Shown piece by piece: positions 19,566 to 28,382 of a stretch of DNA of 47,579 nucleotides. Each line of letters starts with the position of its first letter. Within the stretch, counting starts at the first letter, position 1. The notes beneath the pieces were generated by a model, which worked only from the letters and a program-made list of their open reading frames with translations, was not told the origin of the DNA and ran no database searches. This stretch comes from Rubrivivax sp. (GTDB taxonomy: Bacteria; Pseudomonadota; Gammaproteobacteria; Burkholderiales; Burkholderiaceae_C): positions 1 through 47,579 of the forward strand of contig JAEUPF010000024.1 in assembly GCA_016790425.1 (NCBI GenBank), in the 5' to 3' direction. The position numbers and the translations under genes were made by a program.

Positions 19566-20591
19566 TCATCCCGCAACCCGCGCCGGCGGCGCGGCGTGCG
19601 CCGCGGCGGATGCGGCGGATGCGGCGGATGCGGCAGGTGCGGCGATGGCGCCGAGTTCTTCGCGCGTGCTCTCGGCTTCGTGCAGCAGCCAACGCTCGAA
19701 CGAAGCCAGCGGTGCACGCTCGCGGCGCGCCGGCCAGCGCACGAGCCAGTAGGCGTAAGGCGACGTGAGGCGGCCGGCGGCGCCGAACGGCTCGACGAGG
19801 TCGCCGCGCGCCAGCGGCTCGCTCACCAGCGCCAGCCGCGCCAGCGCCACGCCCTGGCCGGCGAGCGCCGCCTGGATCTGCTGGTAGGTGTAGTTGAGGT
19901 ACATCCAGCCGCGCGGCGCCAGCCGCGGCGGCGCCTTCTCGCGCAGCCAGTGGTGCCAGGTGAGGTAGGCCGCGCTCGGACGCTGGTCGTCTTCCTCGAG
20001 CAGCGTGTGCCGCGCCAGGTCGGCCGGCGTCTGCAACCGTTCGCGGGCCACAAGCGCGGGGCTGGCCACCGGCGTCATCACCTCGCCGAACATCAGCGTC
20101 GAGCCGGCCGGGGCGTCCTTGGGCAGGCAGTAGCGCAGCGCCAGGTCGATCTCGGGGTCGTCGAAGCCGGCCATCGCGTCGGCGGCGGAGATGCGGATGT
20201 CGATGTCCGGCTGCGCCTGCTGGAACGCGGCCAGGCGCGGCAGCAGCCACAGCGAAGCGAACGAGGGGAACGTCGTCACCGCCACCGGGGCGCGCCGCTC
20301 GCGGCTGCGCAGCTGGCGCACGGTGGCGTCGAGCTGGTCGAGGAACGGACTGACCACCTGCAGCAGGAGCGTGCCGGCACCGGTCAGCTCGACCTTGCGC
20401 GTGCCGCGCACGAAGAGCACCGCGCCGAGTTCGTCTTCGAGCGTCTTGATCTGCCGGCTCACCGCCGGCTGCGTGAGGTGCAGCTGCTCGGCGGCGACGC
20501 GGAAGTTGAGGTGCCTGGCCACCCCTTCGAAAGCCCGCAGTGCGCCGACGGCGAGCGGGCGCTGGGGGCCGATGCGGGGCGGTTCACTCAT
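19566..20591 (-). CDS. LysR-family regulator, GcvA-like
   Basis: Transcription regulator of 341 residues. The winged HTH is at about 15-75 (FEGVARHLNFRVAAEQLHLTQPAVSRQIKTLE has the LysR helix pattern), followed by the effector domain (about 95-305), with GcvA-type features such as DIDIRISAADAMAGFDDPEIDLALRY. The C-terminus ends in an Ala-rich tail. It is divergent from a DUF2917 gene, a recurrent pair in Betaproteobacteria, with 86 bases between starts; it probably controls that promoter. The effector is unknown. Confidence 0.9.
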   Translation of the reverse strand: MSEPPRIGPQRPLAVGALRAFEGVARHLNFRVAAEQLHLTQPAVSRQIKTLEDELGAVLFVRGTRKVELTGAGTLLLQVVSPFLDQLDATVRQLRSRERRAPVAVTTFPSFASLWLLPRLAAFQQAQPDIDIRISAADAMAGFDDPEIDLALRYCLPKDAPAGSTLMFGEVMTPVASPALVARERLQTPADLARHTLLEEDDQRPSAAYLTWHHWLREKAPPRLAPRGWMYLNYTYQQIQAALAGQGVALARLALVSEPLARGDLVEPFGAAGRLTSPYAYWLVRWPARRERAPLASFERWLLHEAESTREELGAIAAPAASAASAASAAAHAAPPARVAG

Positions 20592-20625
20592 GCGCGCCGA
20601 TTATCAATGCAGCGCGCCGATCTGA

Positions 20626-20655
20626 TTGGACCGGCGCTCTTGTCCTCCGCAGAAT
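20626..20655 (+). promoter_or_regulatory. Candidate promoter for DUF2917 gene, in LysR intergenic region
   Basis: TTGGAC (20626-20631) and CAGAAT (20650-20655) are 18 bases apart, on the plus strand. The half-sites ATCAAT (near 20605) and ATTGGA (20625-20630) are roughly inverted and could be part of a LysR binding site. Confidence 0.35.
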
Positions 20656-20677
20656 GGCGGCCATTCGGGAGCACATC

Positions 20678-20992
20678 ATGAGCACAGCATTCATGCCGGA
20701 ATCGCATCGCCAGGCCGACCCCCGGCCGGCCACCCCGTGGGAATGGCCGCTGGCCCCGGGCGAGGTGCGGCGCATCGACGCCGCGCCGGTGCAGCGCTGG
20801 CTCGACGTGGCCGCCGGCCGGGTGTGGCTCACGCCGACGCGCGAAGACGACCTGGCCGCCGACCACTGGCTCGCCGCCGGCGAGCGCCTGGCACTGCCGG
20901 CCGGCACCGCCTGGGTCGTGGAGGCCTGGCCTTCGGCGCGCGTGGCGCTGCACCAGGCTGCACCTTGCCCCGCGCAGCCGCTGCCTTGCTGA
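20678..20992 (+). CDS. DUF2917 domain protein
   Basis: Small protein of 104 residues with a cupin-like DUF2917 region: LAPGEVRRIDAAPVQRWLDVAAGRVWLT, then DHWLAAGERLALPAGTAWVVEAW. Function is unknown. The ATG at 20678 is preceded by GGGAG at good spacing; an upstream ATG at 20654 lies on the -10 element and is unlikely. It is divergent from the LysR gene. Its 3' 164 bases overlap, in antisense, the C-terminal part of the TfoX-like gene. Confidence 0.8.
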   Translation: MSTAFMPESHRQADPRPATPWEWPLAPGEVRRIDAAPVQRWLDVAAGRVWLTPTREDDLAADHWLAAGERLALPAGTAWVVEAWPSARVALHQAAPCPAQPLPC

Positions 20993-21329
20993 GCGGCGCC
21001 CTGGCAGCCGCGGCCTTCACCGCCGCCTGCATCGCCAGCCGCGCCCACGGCAACATCAGCGAGGGCGACTCCATCGCCTCGTCGGGCACGGTCCAGTAGC
21101 TCAGCCGCACCGGCCTCGTCTGGCCTTCGTAGACGAACGGCTCGCAGCCGGCGGCGGCGAAGCGCGCCTCGGTGTCGGCGCCCACCTTGACGTACAGCCG
21201 CTCGCCGGCGATCAAGGCGACGAAGAGGCCGCCGGCATAGAGCCCGTGGCCGCCGAACATGCGGCGCGCGCGCACCGGCCCCAGCGGCGCCAGCAGTTCG
21301 AGGCAGTGGTCGACGAAGGCCTGGGTCAT
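20829..21329 (-). CDS. TfoX N-terminal domain protein with basic tail
   Basis: 166 residues from the ATG at 21329. Residues 1-105 are the TfoX N-terminal domain (MFGGHGLYAGGLFVALIAGERLYVKV and PFVYEGQTRPVRLSYW), named from competence regulators; most isolated domains like this have no known function. The rest is an Arg/Pro/Ala-rich tail that reads antisense to the end of the DUF2917 gene. The domain is solid. The tail may be a by-product of the overlap and of the lack of stop codons in GC-rich DNA. Confidence 0.78.
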   Translation of the reverse strand: MTQAFVDHCLELLAPLGPVRARRMFGGHGLYAGGLFVALIAGERLYVKVGADTEARFAAAGCEPFVYEGQTRPVRLSYWTVPDEAMESPSLMLPWARLAMQAAVKAAAARAPLSKAAAARGKVQPGAAPRAPKARPPRPRRCRPAVPGARRRRASGRRPGRLRASA

Positions 21330-21378
21330 CGGATCGAAACGGGCGGGTGGGCGTCGGCCGCGTGCAAGCCCCGGGGCC

Positions 21379-21384
21379 GACAAT
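21379..21384 (+). promoter_or_regulatory. Candidate -10 element (GACAAT) for the 5-FCL gene
   Basis: GACAAT ends 7 bases before the ATG at 21392, so a transcript starting at the usual distance would be leaderless. No Shine-Dalgarno sequence and no clear -35 box are present. Confidence 0.4.
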
Positions 21385-21391
21385 AGCGCCC

Positions 21392-21988
21392 ATGTCGCTG
21401 GATCTGCCTCAGCTCGAACCCTCGCGCGACCGCAAGGCGCTGCGCCGCCAGCTGCAGGCCGAGCGCCAGAGCCTGCTCGACCGCCACGCGCGTTCGGTGC
21501 AGCTGCAGGAGGTGCTGCGCGTGTGGCTGCTGTCGCGGCCCGAGCACACCATCGGCGCCTACTGGCCGATCAAGGGCGAGTTCGATGCGCTGCCGGCGCT
21601 GTACCGCTGGAGCGAGGCGCACCCGCGGCGGCGCATCGGCCTGCCGGTGACCGACCGCGAGACGAAGCACCTGCGCTTCCACATCTGGTACCCCGGCTGC
21701 CCGATGGAGGAAGACGCGCACGGCATCCCCAAGCCCAAGGGCACCGAGGAGTTCCACCCCGAACTGCTGCTGATCCCCTGCGTCGGCTACGGCCCGCGCG
21801 GCGTGCGCCTGGGCTACGGTGGCGGCTTCTACGACCGCACGCTGGCCGACCTCTCGCCGCGCCCCATGACGGCGGGCCTGGCGTACTCGCACGGCTTCGT
21901 GCCCTGGCTCGAGCCGGCGCCGCACGACGTGCCGCTGGACGCCATCCTCACCGACGAGGGGCCGGCCTGGGACAGCACGGTGCTGTAG
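21392..21988 (+). CDS. 5-formyltetrahydrofolate cyclo-ligase
   Basis: Converts 5-formyl-THF to 5,10-methenyl-THF with ATP, in one-carbon metabolism. 198 residues, typical length (the E. coli homologue is YgfA/FAU1). Motifs: RKALRRQLQAERQSL at the N-terminus, the ATP-binding GYGPRGVRLGYGGGFYDRTL, and the central GAYWPIKGEFD. The start at 21392 gives the expected N-terminus. Divergent from the TfoX-like gene. No 6S RNA gene, which often lies next to ygfA, fits upstream because the gap is only 62 bases. Confidence 0.93.
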   Translation: MSLDLPQLEPSRDRKALRRQLQAERQSLLDRHARSVQLQEVLRVWLLSRPEHTIGAYWPIKGEFDALPALYRWSEAHPRRRIGLPVTDRETKHLRFHIWYPGCPMEEDAHGIPKPKGTEEFHPELLLIPCVGYGPRGVRLGYGGGFYDRTLADLSPRPMTAGLAYSHGFVPWLEPAPHDVPLDAILTDEGPAWDSTVL

Positions 21989-21998
21989 CCGCGGGGGG

Positions 21999-22013
21999 CG
22001 GCGCGCGGCGCCG
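21999..22013 (+). terminator. Short GC hairpin between convergent genes
   Basis: CGGCGC, loop GCG, GCGCCG: a 6-bp stem 10 bases past the 5-FCL stop and 30 bases before the MFS stop on the other strand. No T-run follows, so terminator function is tentative. Confidence 0.3.
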
Positions 22014-22042
22014 TGGGCAGCAGCCGCGCACCCTCCTCGTTC

Positions 22043-23227
22043 TCAGCCCGCCTTCGGCAGCCTCAGCGCCAGCAGCGCCACCACCGCCGCCAGGCTGATC
22101 GACCCGGCCATCACGAGCACCGTGCGCGGCGAGGATTCGAGCGCCAGGCCGAAGAGCCACGGCGCGAATGCCTGCAACGCCTGCGCCGGCATCGAGAGCC
22201 AGCCCTGCCGCGCGCCGTAGCCCTGGGCGCCGAACAGCGCCAGCGGCAGCGTGCCCTTGGCGATGGTGATGATGCCGTTGCCGGCGCCGTGCAGCAGCGC
22301 GAAAGGCGCTGCCGCCGGCAAGCCGAAGACGAGCAGCGCCCCCATGCCCAGCGGCGGGCCGAGGGCGGCCAGGCGAGCCGACAGCAACGGGTGCCAGCGG
22401 CGCAAGAGGCCGAACTCGAGCAGCCGGCCCGCCACCTGCGCCGGACCGACGAGCGTGCCGGCCGCCACCGCCGCAGCCAGCGTCGCGCCGGCGGCCACGA
22501 GCAGGCCCGGCAGGTGGGCGCCGATGCCGGTGGAGACGAAGCGCGTCGTTGCGAAGAAGAAGGCCAGCAGCAGCAGCGGCGTCCACGGCTGGGCTGCCGC
22601 AGGGCGCGCCGTCGCTGCGGGCGGCGCTCGCGGCGGCGCTGCGGCCTCGGCGGCCGCCTCAGGCAGCACCACCCTGGCACGCGGCAGGCACGCGTTCAGC
22701 GGCAGGCCGAGCACCAGGTGCAGCGCCGCCCAGCCGAAGCAGGCGCCGCGCCAGCCCCATTCGCCGCTCATCCACGCCGTCAGCGGCCAGCCCACCGTGC
22801 TGGCGAAGCCGGCCAGCAGCGTGATGCCGGTGATCGGGTTGCGCGAGGCGCGGCCGTACAGCCACACAAGACTCGCGAAGGCCGCGTCGTACAGGCCGGC
22901 GCCCATCGCCACGCCGACGACGGCCCAGGCGGCGAACAGCGTCCACGGCCCTTGCGCCAGGCCGAGCAAGGCCAGGCCGGCGGCGAAGAGCACGTTGGTG
23001 GCCATCAGCAAGTGGCGCCCGCCCCGGCGGTCGATGAAGCGCCCGCAGGCCGGCCCCACCAGCGCCGACAGCACCAGCGCCAGCGAGAACGCGAGGAAGA
23101 CGGTGGCCACCGCCAGCCCCAGCTCGCGCGCCATCGGCGCGGCCAGCAGCGCCGGCAGGTAGAACGAAGAAGCCCAGGCGAGCGTCTGCGCGCTGCCCAG
23201 CAGCAGCACGTTGCGGCGCGTCGTCAT
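22043..23227 (-). CDS. MFS transporter
   Basis: Inner-membrane secondary transporter with about 12 hydrophobic segments, 394 residues from the ATG at 23227 (MTTRRNVLLLGSAQTLAWASSFYLPALLAA). The MFS loop 2-3 signature is seen in FIDRRGGRHLLMATN. A cytoplasmic loop in the middle (about 190-225) is rich in Ala/Pro. The substrate is unknown. It lies 111 bases downstream of paaZ on the same strand, so co-transcription is possible; a role with paaZ is inference only. Confidence 0.87.
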   Translation of the reverse strand: MTTRRNVLLLGSAQTLAWASSFYLPALLAAPMARELGLAVATVFLAFSLALVLSALVGPACGRFIDRRGGRHLLMATNVLFAAGLALLGLAQGPWTLFAAWAVVGVAMGAGLYDAAFASLVWLYGRASRNPITGITLLAGFASTVGWPLTAWMSGEWGWRGACFGWAALHLVLGLPLNACLPRARVVLPEAAAEAAAPPRAPPAATARPAAAQPWTPLLLLAFFFATTRFVSTGIGAHLPGLLVAAGATLAAAVAAGTLVGPAQVAGRLLEFGLLRRWHPLLSARLAALGPPLGMGALLVFGLPAAAPFALLHGAGNGIITIAKGTLPLALFGAQGYGARQGWLSMPAQALQAFAPWLFGLALESSPRTVLVMAGSISLAAVVALLALRLPKAG

Positions 23228-23338
23228 CGGCGCTTCGTCATCGGGGAACGACCGCCGCCGCGCCGCAGCCGGCATGGCCGCCGGCCCGTGGCAGCCGGCG
23301 CCTGCGGTCGGTGGCGAAGGCGCTGGGGCGGCGCGCCT

Positions 23339-25393
23339 TCATCCGCGCTTGGCCACGAGTGTCAGGATGTCGTAGCTCGCCACCACCTCGCCGTGCTGGT
23401 TCGTCACTTCGACGTCCCAGGCCACGACGCCCTGGCCGACGCCGTCGGCTCCGACCTTGCGGCGGTCGATCTTGCGCTTGGCGGTCAGCCGCGCCTGGAT
23501 CGTGTCGCCGATGCCCACCGGCTTCACGAAGCGCAGCGTGTCGAGGCCGTAGTTGGCGAGCACCGGGCCCTGCGCCGGGCTGACGAACAGGCCCGCGGCG
23601 GCCGAGAGCACGAAGTAGCCGTGCGCGATGCGCTTGCCGAACGGCGACTTCGCGGCGGCCACCTCGTCGAAGTGCATGTAGAAGAAGTCGCCGCTGATGC
23701 CGCCGAAGGCCACGATGTCGGCCTCGCTCACCGTGCGCCGGTGCGTCAGCAGGCTCTCGCCGATGCGCAGGTCCTCGAAGTGGCGGCGGAACGGGTGGAT
23801 CTCGGTCTCGATGACCTTGGCGCCGCGCACGTGTTCGCCGGTGACGGCGGCCAGCATCGAGGGCGACCCCTGCACCGCCGTGCGCTGCAGGTAGTGCTTC
23901 ACCGCACGCACGCCGCCGAGCTCTTCGCCGCCCCCGGCACGGCCGGGGCCGCCGTGCTTGAGCAACGGCAGCGGCGAGCCGTGCCCGGTGGACTCGGCCG
24001 CGGCCTCGCGGTCGAGCACGAGAAAGCGGCCGTGCAGCGCCGCCACCTGCGGCACCACGCGCGCCGCCGTGGCCGGGTCCTTCGTCACCAGCGTCCCCAC
24101 CAGGCTGCCGCGCCCGCGCGCGGCCAGCGCCACCGCCTCGTCGAGGTCGTCGTAGGGCATCAGCGTGCTCACCGGGCCGAAGGCTTCGATGTCGTGCACG
24201 GCGTCGTTGGCCAACGGCCTGGCGCACAGGAGGAGCGTCGGCGCGAAGAACGCGCCGCCGCCCGTGCCTTCGCCCACCGGCGCCCATTCGCCCTTGCCGC
24301 TGCCCGCGCCGAACACCACTTCGTTGCCCGCGGCGAGAGCGGCCACGCGCTCGGCCACGTCGCGCTGCTGGTCCTTCGACGCCAGCGCGCCCATGCGGAC
24401 GGTCTCCAGCGCCGGGTCGCCGACGACCACCTTCGCCAGGCGCTCGGAGAGCCTCCTCGCCACCGCGTCGAGCGTCCTGCGCGGCACAATGGCGCGGCGG
24501 ATCGCGGTGCACTTCTGGCCCGCCTTCACCGTCATCTCGCGCGCCACCTCCTTGACGAAGAGGTCGAACTCCTCGTCGTCGGGGCTCACGTCGGGCGCGA
24601 GGATCGCGCAGTTCAGCGAATCGGCCTCGGCGTTGAACGGCACCGAGCGGCGCACGACGTTGCCGTTGCTGCGCAGCCGGGCCGCGGTGTCGGCGCTGCC
24701 GGTGAAGGTGACGAGGTCGCTCTCCTCCAGCCGGTCGAGCAGGTCACCGGTGCCGCCGATGACGAGCTGCAGCGAACCCTCGGGCACGAGGCCCGACTCG
24801 AGCATCAGCCGCACGCACTTCTCGGTGAGGTAGCTCGTGGCGGTGGCCGGCTTGGCGATCGTCGCCATGCCGGCGAGGAAGGTCGGCGCGAATTTCTCCA
24901 GCAGCCCCCAGACCGGGAAGTTGAAGGCGTTGATGTGCACCGCCACGCCGCGCCGCGGCACGAGGATGTGCGTGCCGGCGAAGCTGCCCTTCTTGCCCAG
25001 CGCCACGGCCGGCCCCTCGTGCACGACGTTGCCCGAAGGCAGCTCGTTGCCGCCGACGCTGGCGTAGGCGAAGAGCGTGCCGGTGCCGCCTTCGATGTCG
25101 ATCCAGCCGTCGTTGCGCGTGGCGCCGGTGTGCGCCGACACCGCGTACAGCTCCTCCTTGCGCGCACCGAGGAACTTGGCCAGCGCCTTCAGCCGCTCGG
25201 CGCGTTCCTGGAAGTCCAGCGCCAGCAGGCCGGGCACGCCGCGCCGGCGCGCGAACGACAGCGCCTCGGCGAAGTCGGGCAGCTCGGCGTGCGTGTGCGC
25301 CACGACGCGGCCGTTGACGGCCGAACGCAGCGCCTGCGCGCTCTCGGTGCCGAGCCAGCGGCCGGCGATGTGGCTTTGCAGGACGGTGCTCAC
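23339..25393 (-). CDS. paaZ: PaaZ, oxepin-CoA hydrolase / semialdehyde dehydrogenase fusion
   Basis: Bifunctional enzyme of the phenylacetyl-CoA pathway: the C-terminal MaoC-like hydratase opens oxepin-CoA and the N-terminal aldehyde dehydrogenase oxidises the product. 684 residues from the GTG at 25393, which has GGAG 8 bases upstream; no ATG fits. ALDH active-site E256 (FNAEADS) and C295 (GQKCTA) fall at the same positions as in E. coli PaaZ. Hydratase D569 and H574 are in [10 protein letters not shown], followed by [11 protein letters not shown]. All catalytic residues are intact. No other paa gene is in the window. The MFS gene follows. Confidence 0.95.
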   Translation of the reverse strand: MSTVLQSHIAGRWLGTESAQALRSAVNGRVVAHTHAELPDFAEALSFARRRGVPGLLALDFQERAERLKALAKFLGARKEELYAVSAHTGATRNDGWIDIEGGTGTLFAYASVGGNELPSGNVVHEGPAVALGKKGSFAGTHILVPRRGVAVHINAFNFPVWGLLEKFAPTFLAGMATIAKPATATSYLTEKCVRLMLESGLVPEGSLQLVIGGTGDLLDRLEESDLVTFTGSADTAARLRSNGNVVRRSVPFNAEADSLNCAILAPDVSPDDEEFDLFVKEVAREMTVKAGQKCTAIRRAIVPRRTLDAVARRLSERLAKVVVGDPALETVRMGALASKDQQRDVAERVAALAAGNEVVFGAGSGKGEWAPVGEGTGGGAFFAPTLLLCARPLANDAVHDIEAFGPVSTLMPYDDLDEAVALAARGRGSLVGTLVTKDPATAARVVPQVAALHGRFLVLDREAAAESTGHGSPLPLLKHGGPGRAGGGEELGGVRAVKHYLQRTAVQGSPSMLAAVTGEHVRGAKVIETEIHPFRRHFEDLRIGESLLTHRRTVSEADIVAFGGISGDFFYMHFDEVAAAKSPFGKRIAHGYFVLSAAAGLFVSPAQGPVLANYGLDTLRFVKPVGIGDTIQARLTAKRKIDRRKVGADGVGQGVVAWDVEVTNQHGEVVASYDILTLVAKRG

Positions 25394-25472
25394 GCGGGCT
25401 CTCCGGGGGGCAGTGCGGAAGGCGGCAAGTGTCGCACCGTGAGCGCGGACAGCTGACTGTGGGCGGCGGCGG

Positions 25473-25494
25473 GGATCAGAGGAAGACCTGATCC
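25473..25494. promoter_or_regulatory. 22-bp inverted repeat upstream of paaZ
   Basis: GGATCAG (25473-25479), 8 bases, CTGATCC (25488-25494). Perfect 7-bp arms about 80 bases upstream of the paaZ GTG. The arm length and spacing resemble a regulator operator site. Confidence 0.4.
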
Positions 25495-25541
25495 GATCGC
25501 ACTCCGACGAATCGTGGCGATCGCACTCCGACGAACAGTGG
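25494..25541. repeat. 24-bp tandem repeat
   Basis: Two adjacent copies (25494-25517 and 25518-25541) share 22 of 24 bases; the core is CGATCGCACTCCGACGAA. Confidence 0.75.
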
Positions 25542-25612
25542 CGGGATCGGGCCGACGGGGTGCCCTGGCCTTGCAGGCCGCGCCGGGGGCAAGCGCCCGG
25601 CCGCTCGCCAGG

Positions 25613-25639
25613 CACGAACAGTCCACTGGACTGTTCGTG
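25613..25639. repeat. Perfect 27-bp palindrome
   Basis: The 13-base arm CACGAACAGTCCA (25613-25625), one central base, and the exact reverse complement (25627-25639). RNA from either strand would fold into a long stem with a tiny loop. No T-run follows. Confidence 0.75.
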
Positions 25640-25811
25640 TCCGGGCTCGCCTGCTCGTGTCCTCTTTCGGCCGCCCTGCTCGCAAGCTCGCATGGCGCCC
25701 GAATGCCCCCTTTACCTCGCTGAGGCGAGCACCCGGCGGCCTTGGCGCGCCACGACCGTACCCCTCGCCCGCGCGTGCGAGCACGCAATGCGGCCCGAAG
25801 CGAGCCTCGGC

Positions 25812-26786
25812 TCAGTCCAGCCCGAGCTTGATGCGCCGCGCCACTTCGCCCCACTTCTGCGAATCGGCCGCGAGCGTGCGCGCCGCTTCGGCGCTGGTGC
25901 TGCCGACGACGACCTGGTCGCCGGCCTTGAGCTTGTCGATCACGTCGGGCGCGCGCAGCGCGTCGACGAACGCCTGCCGGAAGCGACCGACGATCGCCTC
26001 CGGCGTGCCCTTGGGCGCATACATCGCCAGCGCGAAGTCGGCGCGGTAGCCTGCGACGCCGGCCTCGGCCATCGTCGGCACTTCGGGCAGCGTCGGCGAA
26101 CGGGTGGCACCGGACACCGCCAGCGCCACCAGCCGCCCGGCGCGCACGTGCGGCAGCACGGTTGGCCCGGCGAGCAGGCCGCAGTGCACCTGGCCGCCGA
26201 TCACGTCTTGCGTCGCTGGCGCGGGGCCCTTGTACGGCACGTGCGCCATCTCGAAGCCGGCCATGTGCAGCAGCAGCTCCATCGACAGATGCCCGGGCAC
26301 GCCGTTGCCGCCCGAGGCGTAGCTCAACTTGCTCGTCTTCGCCTTGGCCGCCAGCTCGGCCACCGACTTCACGCCGACCGCGGGGTTGCACACGAGCGTC
26401 TGGCTGAAGGTGGTGCCCACCGTCACCGGCAGCAGGTCTTCGACCTTGTAGCCGGGCTGGCGGTACACGTGCGGGTTCACGGTGACCAGCGTGTCGGTGC
26501 CCCACAGCCACGAATAGCCGTCGGGCGCGGCGCGCGCCACCTCGGCGGTGCCGAGGTTGCCGCCGGCGCCGGGGCGGTTCTCGATGACGATCGTCTGCTT
26601 CAGCGCCGCCTGCATCTTCTCGGCCGCCAGGCGGATCACCATGTCGCTCGGGCCGCCGGGCGGGAAAGGCAGCACCACACGCAGCGGCTTGTCGGGCCAC
26701 GACGAGGTGCTGCCCTGCGCCTGCACCGCCGCCGCGGCCGCCAGCGCGAGCGCGGCGCCGGCGAGGGCCGCCAGGGCCTTGATCAC
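25812..26786 (-). CDS. Bug/TctC-family TTT substrate-binding protein (1)
   Basis: Periplasmic receptor of the tripartite tricarboxylate transporter type, 324 residues, with signal peptide ([22 protein letters not shown]). Family signatures: [47 protein letters not shown] and [11 protein letters not shown]. Ligand unknown; relatives bind carboxylates and aromatic acids. The GTG start at 26786 overlaps the aldehyde dehydrogenase stop by 4 bases (GTGA), so translation should be coupled to that enzyme. No TctA or TctB membrane subunit is nearby. Confidence 0.9.
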   Translation of the reverse strand: MIKALAALAGAALALAAAAAVQAQGSTSSWPDKPLRVVLPFPPGGPSDMVIRLAAEKMQAALKQTIVIENRPGAGGNLGTAEVARAAPDGYSWLWGTDTLVTVNPHVYRQPGYKVEDLLPVTVGTTFSQTLVCNPAVGVKSVAELAAKAKTSKLSYASGGNGVPGHLSMELLLHMAGFEMAHVPYKGPAPATQDVIGGQVHCGLLAGPTVLPHVRAGRLVALAVSGATRSPTLPEVPTMAEAGVAGYRADFALAMYAPKGTPEAIVGRFRQAFVDALRAPDVIDKLKAGDQVVVGSTSAEAARTLAADSQKWGEVARRIKLGLD

Positions 26787-28270
26787 ACGCACAGCGTGGA
26801 AACGCTCTTGGTGTTGAGGTAGGCCTCCAGTGCTTCGGGGCCGCCTTCGCTGCCGTAGCCGGAGTCCTTGATGCCGCCGAAGGGCATCTCGGGCCAGGGC
26901 GCGGCCGGCTGGTTGATCCACAGCATGCCGGTTTGCAGGTTCTCGGCCAGCTGCTGCGCCGTCTTCAGCGAACTCGTGAACGCGTACGAGGCCAGGCCGT
27001 AGGGCAGCCGGTTCGCCTCGGCGATGGCCTCTTCGATCTTGTCGAAGCCCCACACCGCGGCCAGCGGGCCGAACGGCTCTTCGTTGAAGACGAGGCTGTC
27101 GCGCGAGACGTCGACGAGGATCGTCGGCGCGAAGAAGTTGCCGAGCGACCCCAGGCGCTCGCCGCCGGTGGCGACGGTGGCGCCGCGCTTCACCGCGTCG
27201 GCCGTCAGGCGCTCCATCGCCGCCAGGCGGCGCGGGTTGGCCAGCGGCCCCATGCCGGTGTCCTTCTCCAGCCCCGAGCCGACCTTGATGGCGCGCGTGT
27301 TCGCCACCAGCCCGTCGACGAACGCCTTGCGCACGCTGTTGGCGACGAGAAAGCGCGTCGGCGAGATGCACACCTGGCCGGCGTTGCGCACCTTGGACGT
27401 GGCGGCGATCTTGGCCGCGCGTTCGACGTCGCAGTCCTCGGCCACGATCACCGGCGCGTGGCCGCCGAGCTCCATCGTCGCGCGCTTCATGTGCGCGCCG
27501 GCCAGCGCGGCGAGCTGCTTGCCCACCGGCGTGCTGCCGGTGAAGGTGATCTTGCGGATCACCGGGTGCGGGATGAGGTATTCGCTGATCTCGCTCGGCA
27601 CCCCGTAGACGAGGTTGACGACACCGGCCGGCACGCCGGCATCGGCGAAGGCGCGGATCAGTTCGGCCGGCGAGGCGGGCGTCTCTTCGGGCGCCTTGAC
27701 GATGATCGAGCAGCCGGTGGCCAGCGCCGCCGACATCTTGCGCACCACTTGGTTGATCGGGAAGTTCCACGGCGTGAACGCGGCGACGGGACCGACCGGC
27801 TCCTTGAGCACCTGCATCCACTGCGCGGCGCCGCGCGGCGGCGCGATGCGGCCGTAGACGCGCCGCCCTTCCTCGGCGAACCACTCGATGATCTCGACGG
27901 CGAACAGCACCTCGGCCTTCGCTTCGGCCAGCGGCTTGCCCTGCTCCATCGTCATCAGGCGGGCGATGGCCTCGGCGCGTTCGGCCACCAGGCGCGCGGC
28001 TTCGCGCATCACTTTCGCGCGCTGCGCCGCCGGCGTCTTGCGCCAGGTGTCGAAGCCCTTGGCGGCGGCTTCGAGCGCTTCGTCGAGGTCGGCCTTGCGC
28101 GCCAGCGCGACGGTGCCGATGGTTTCGTCGGTGGCCGGGTTCTTCACCGGCAGCGTTTCGCCGCCCTTGGCAGCGCGCCATTGCCCGGCGACGAAGAGCT
28201 GGACAGCGGGGTACGAGGTGGTCGAAGCGGCGGAGGTGGCCGGGGCGGCCGGGGCGGTGGCGGTGTTCAT
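26783..28270 (-). CDS. NAD(P)-dependent aldehyde dehydrogenase, succinate-semialdehyde type
   Basis: 495 residues. The ALDH active site is complete: N169 (PWNF), E267 (MELGGHAP) and C301 ([11 protein letters not shown]). Overall sequence is of the GabD/succinate-semialdehyde dehydrogenase group ([35 protein letters not shown]). An extra 20 Ala/Thr-rich residues sit at the N-terminus. Oxidises an aldehyde to an acid; the true substrate may be another semialdehyde. It is placed between receptor genes, 112 bases after the one upstream and overlapping the next by 4. No Shine-Dalgarno sequence is evident before the ATG. Confidence 0.9.
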   Translation of the reverse strand: MNTATAPAAPATSAASTTSYPAVQLFVAGQWRAAKGGETLPVKNPATDETIGTVALARKADLDEALEAAAKGFDTWRKTPAAQRAKVMREAARLVAERAEAIARLMTMEQGKPLAEAKAEVLFAVEIIEWFAEEGRRVYGRIAPPRGAAQWMQVLKEPVGPVAAFTPWNFPINQVVRKMSAALATGCSIIVKAPEETPASPAELIRAFADAGVPAGVVNLVYGVPSEISEYLIPHPVIRKITFTGSTPVGKQLAALAGAHMKRATMELGGHAPVIVAEDCDVERAAKIAATSKVRNAGQVCISPTRFLVANSVRKAFVDGLVANTRAIKVGSGLEKDTGMGPLANPRRLAAMERLTADAVKRGATVATGGERLGSLGNFFAPTILVDVSRDSLVFNEEPFGPLAAVWGFDKIEEAIAEANRLPYGLASYAFTSSLKTAQQLAENLQTGMLWINQPAAPWPEMPFGGIKDSGYGSEGGPEALEAYLNTKSVSTLCV

Positions 28271-28382
28271 GGCTCGACAGGGGGTGAGTGAAGGAAGAAG
28301 CCGGGTCGGGGCGGCGATTGTCGGCCTTGCGCGGCTTGCCTGCCGGGTGCCGCGGCGGCGGCGGCGCCTGGCGCGCCGGCCG

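Larger units (their letters stand above)
25394..25811. other. 418-base intergenic region rich in inverted and tandem repeats
   Basis: No credible gene on either strand; short open frames here have repetitive, unconserved composition. It holds an inverted repeat 25473-25494, a 24-bp tandem repeat 25494-25541, an imperfect GC hairpin near 25580-25603, a perfect palindrome 25613-25639 and a small CTCGC/GCGAG hairpin near 25727. It separates paaZ from the receptor genes, both on the minus strand, so it must contain the paaZ promoter and perhaps a terminator for the receptor operon. Confidence 0.7.

Noticed and set aside
15801-20681. Open frame of more than 1600 codons on the plus strand
   Set aside because: It runs antisense to the NDUFA9-like, slt and LysR genes. 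Its composition is Arg/Ala/His-rich without any domain; a result of high GC and lack of stop codons.
21330-21391. 6S RNA next to the 5-FCL gene
   Set aside because: The gap to the divergent gene is only 62 bases, too short for 6S RNA.
22013-25456. Plus-strand open frame of about 1150 codons opposite the MFS gene and paaZ
   Set aside because: Shadow of two well-supported minus-strand genes; no domain.
25613-25639. Palindrome as a phage or integron attachment site
   Set aside because: There is no integrase, no direct repeat pair and no tRNA next to it.
25476-25784. Possible 102-residue minus-strand gene in the paaZ upstream gap
   Set aside because: Its sequence is made of the local repeats (SSECDR and FVGVRS units) and has no ribosome site or known fold.
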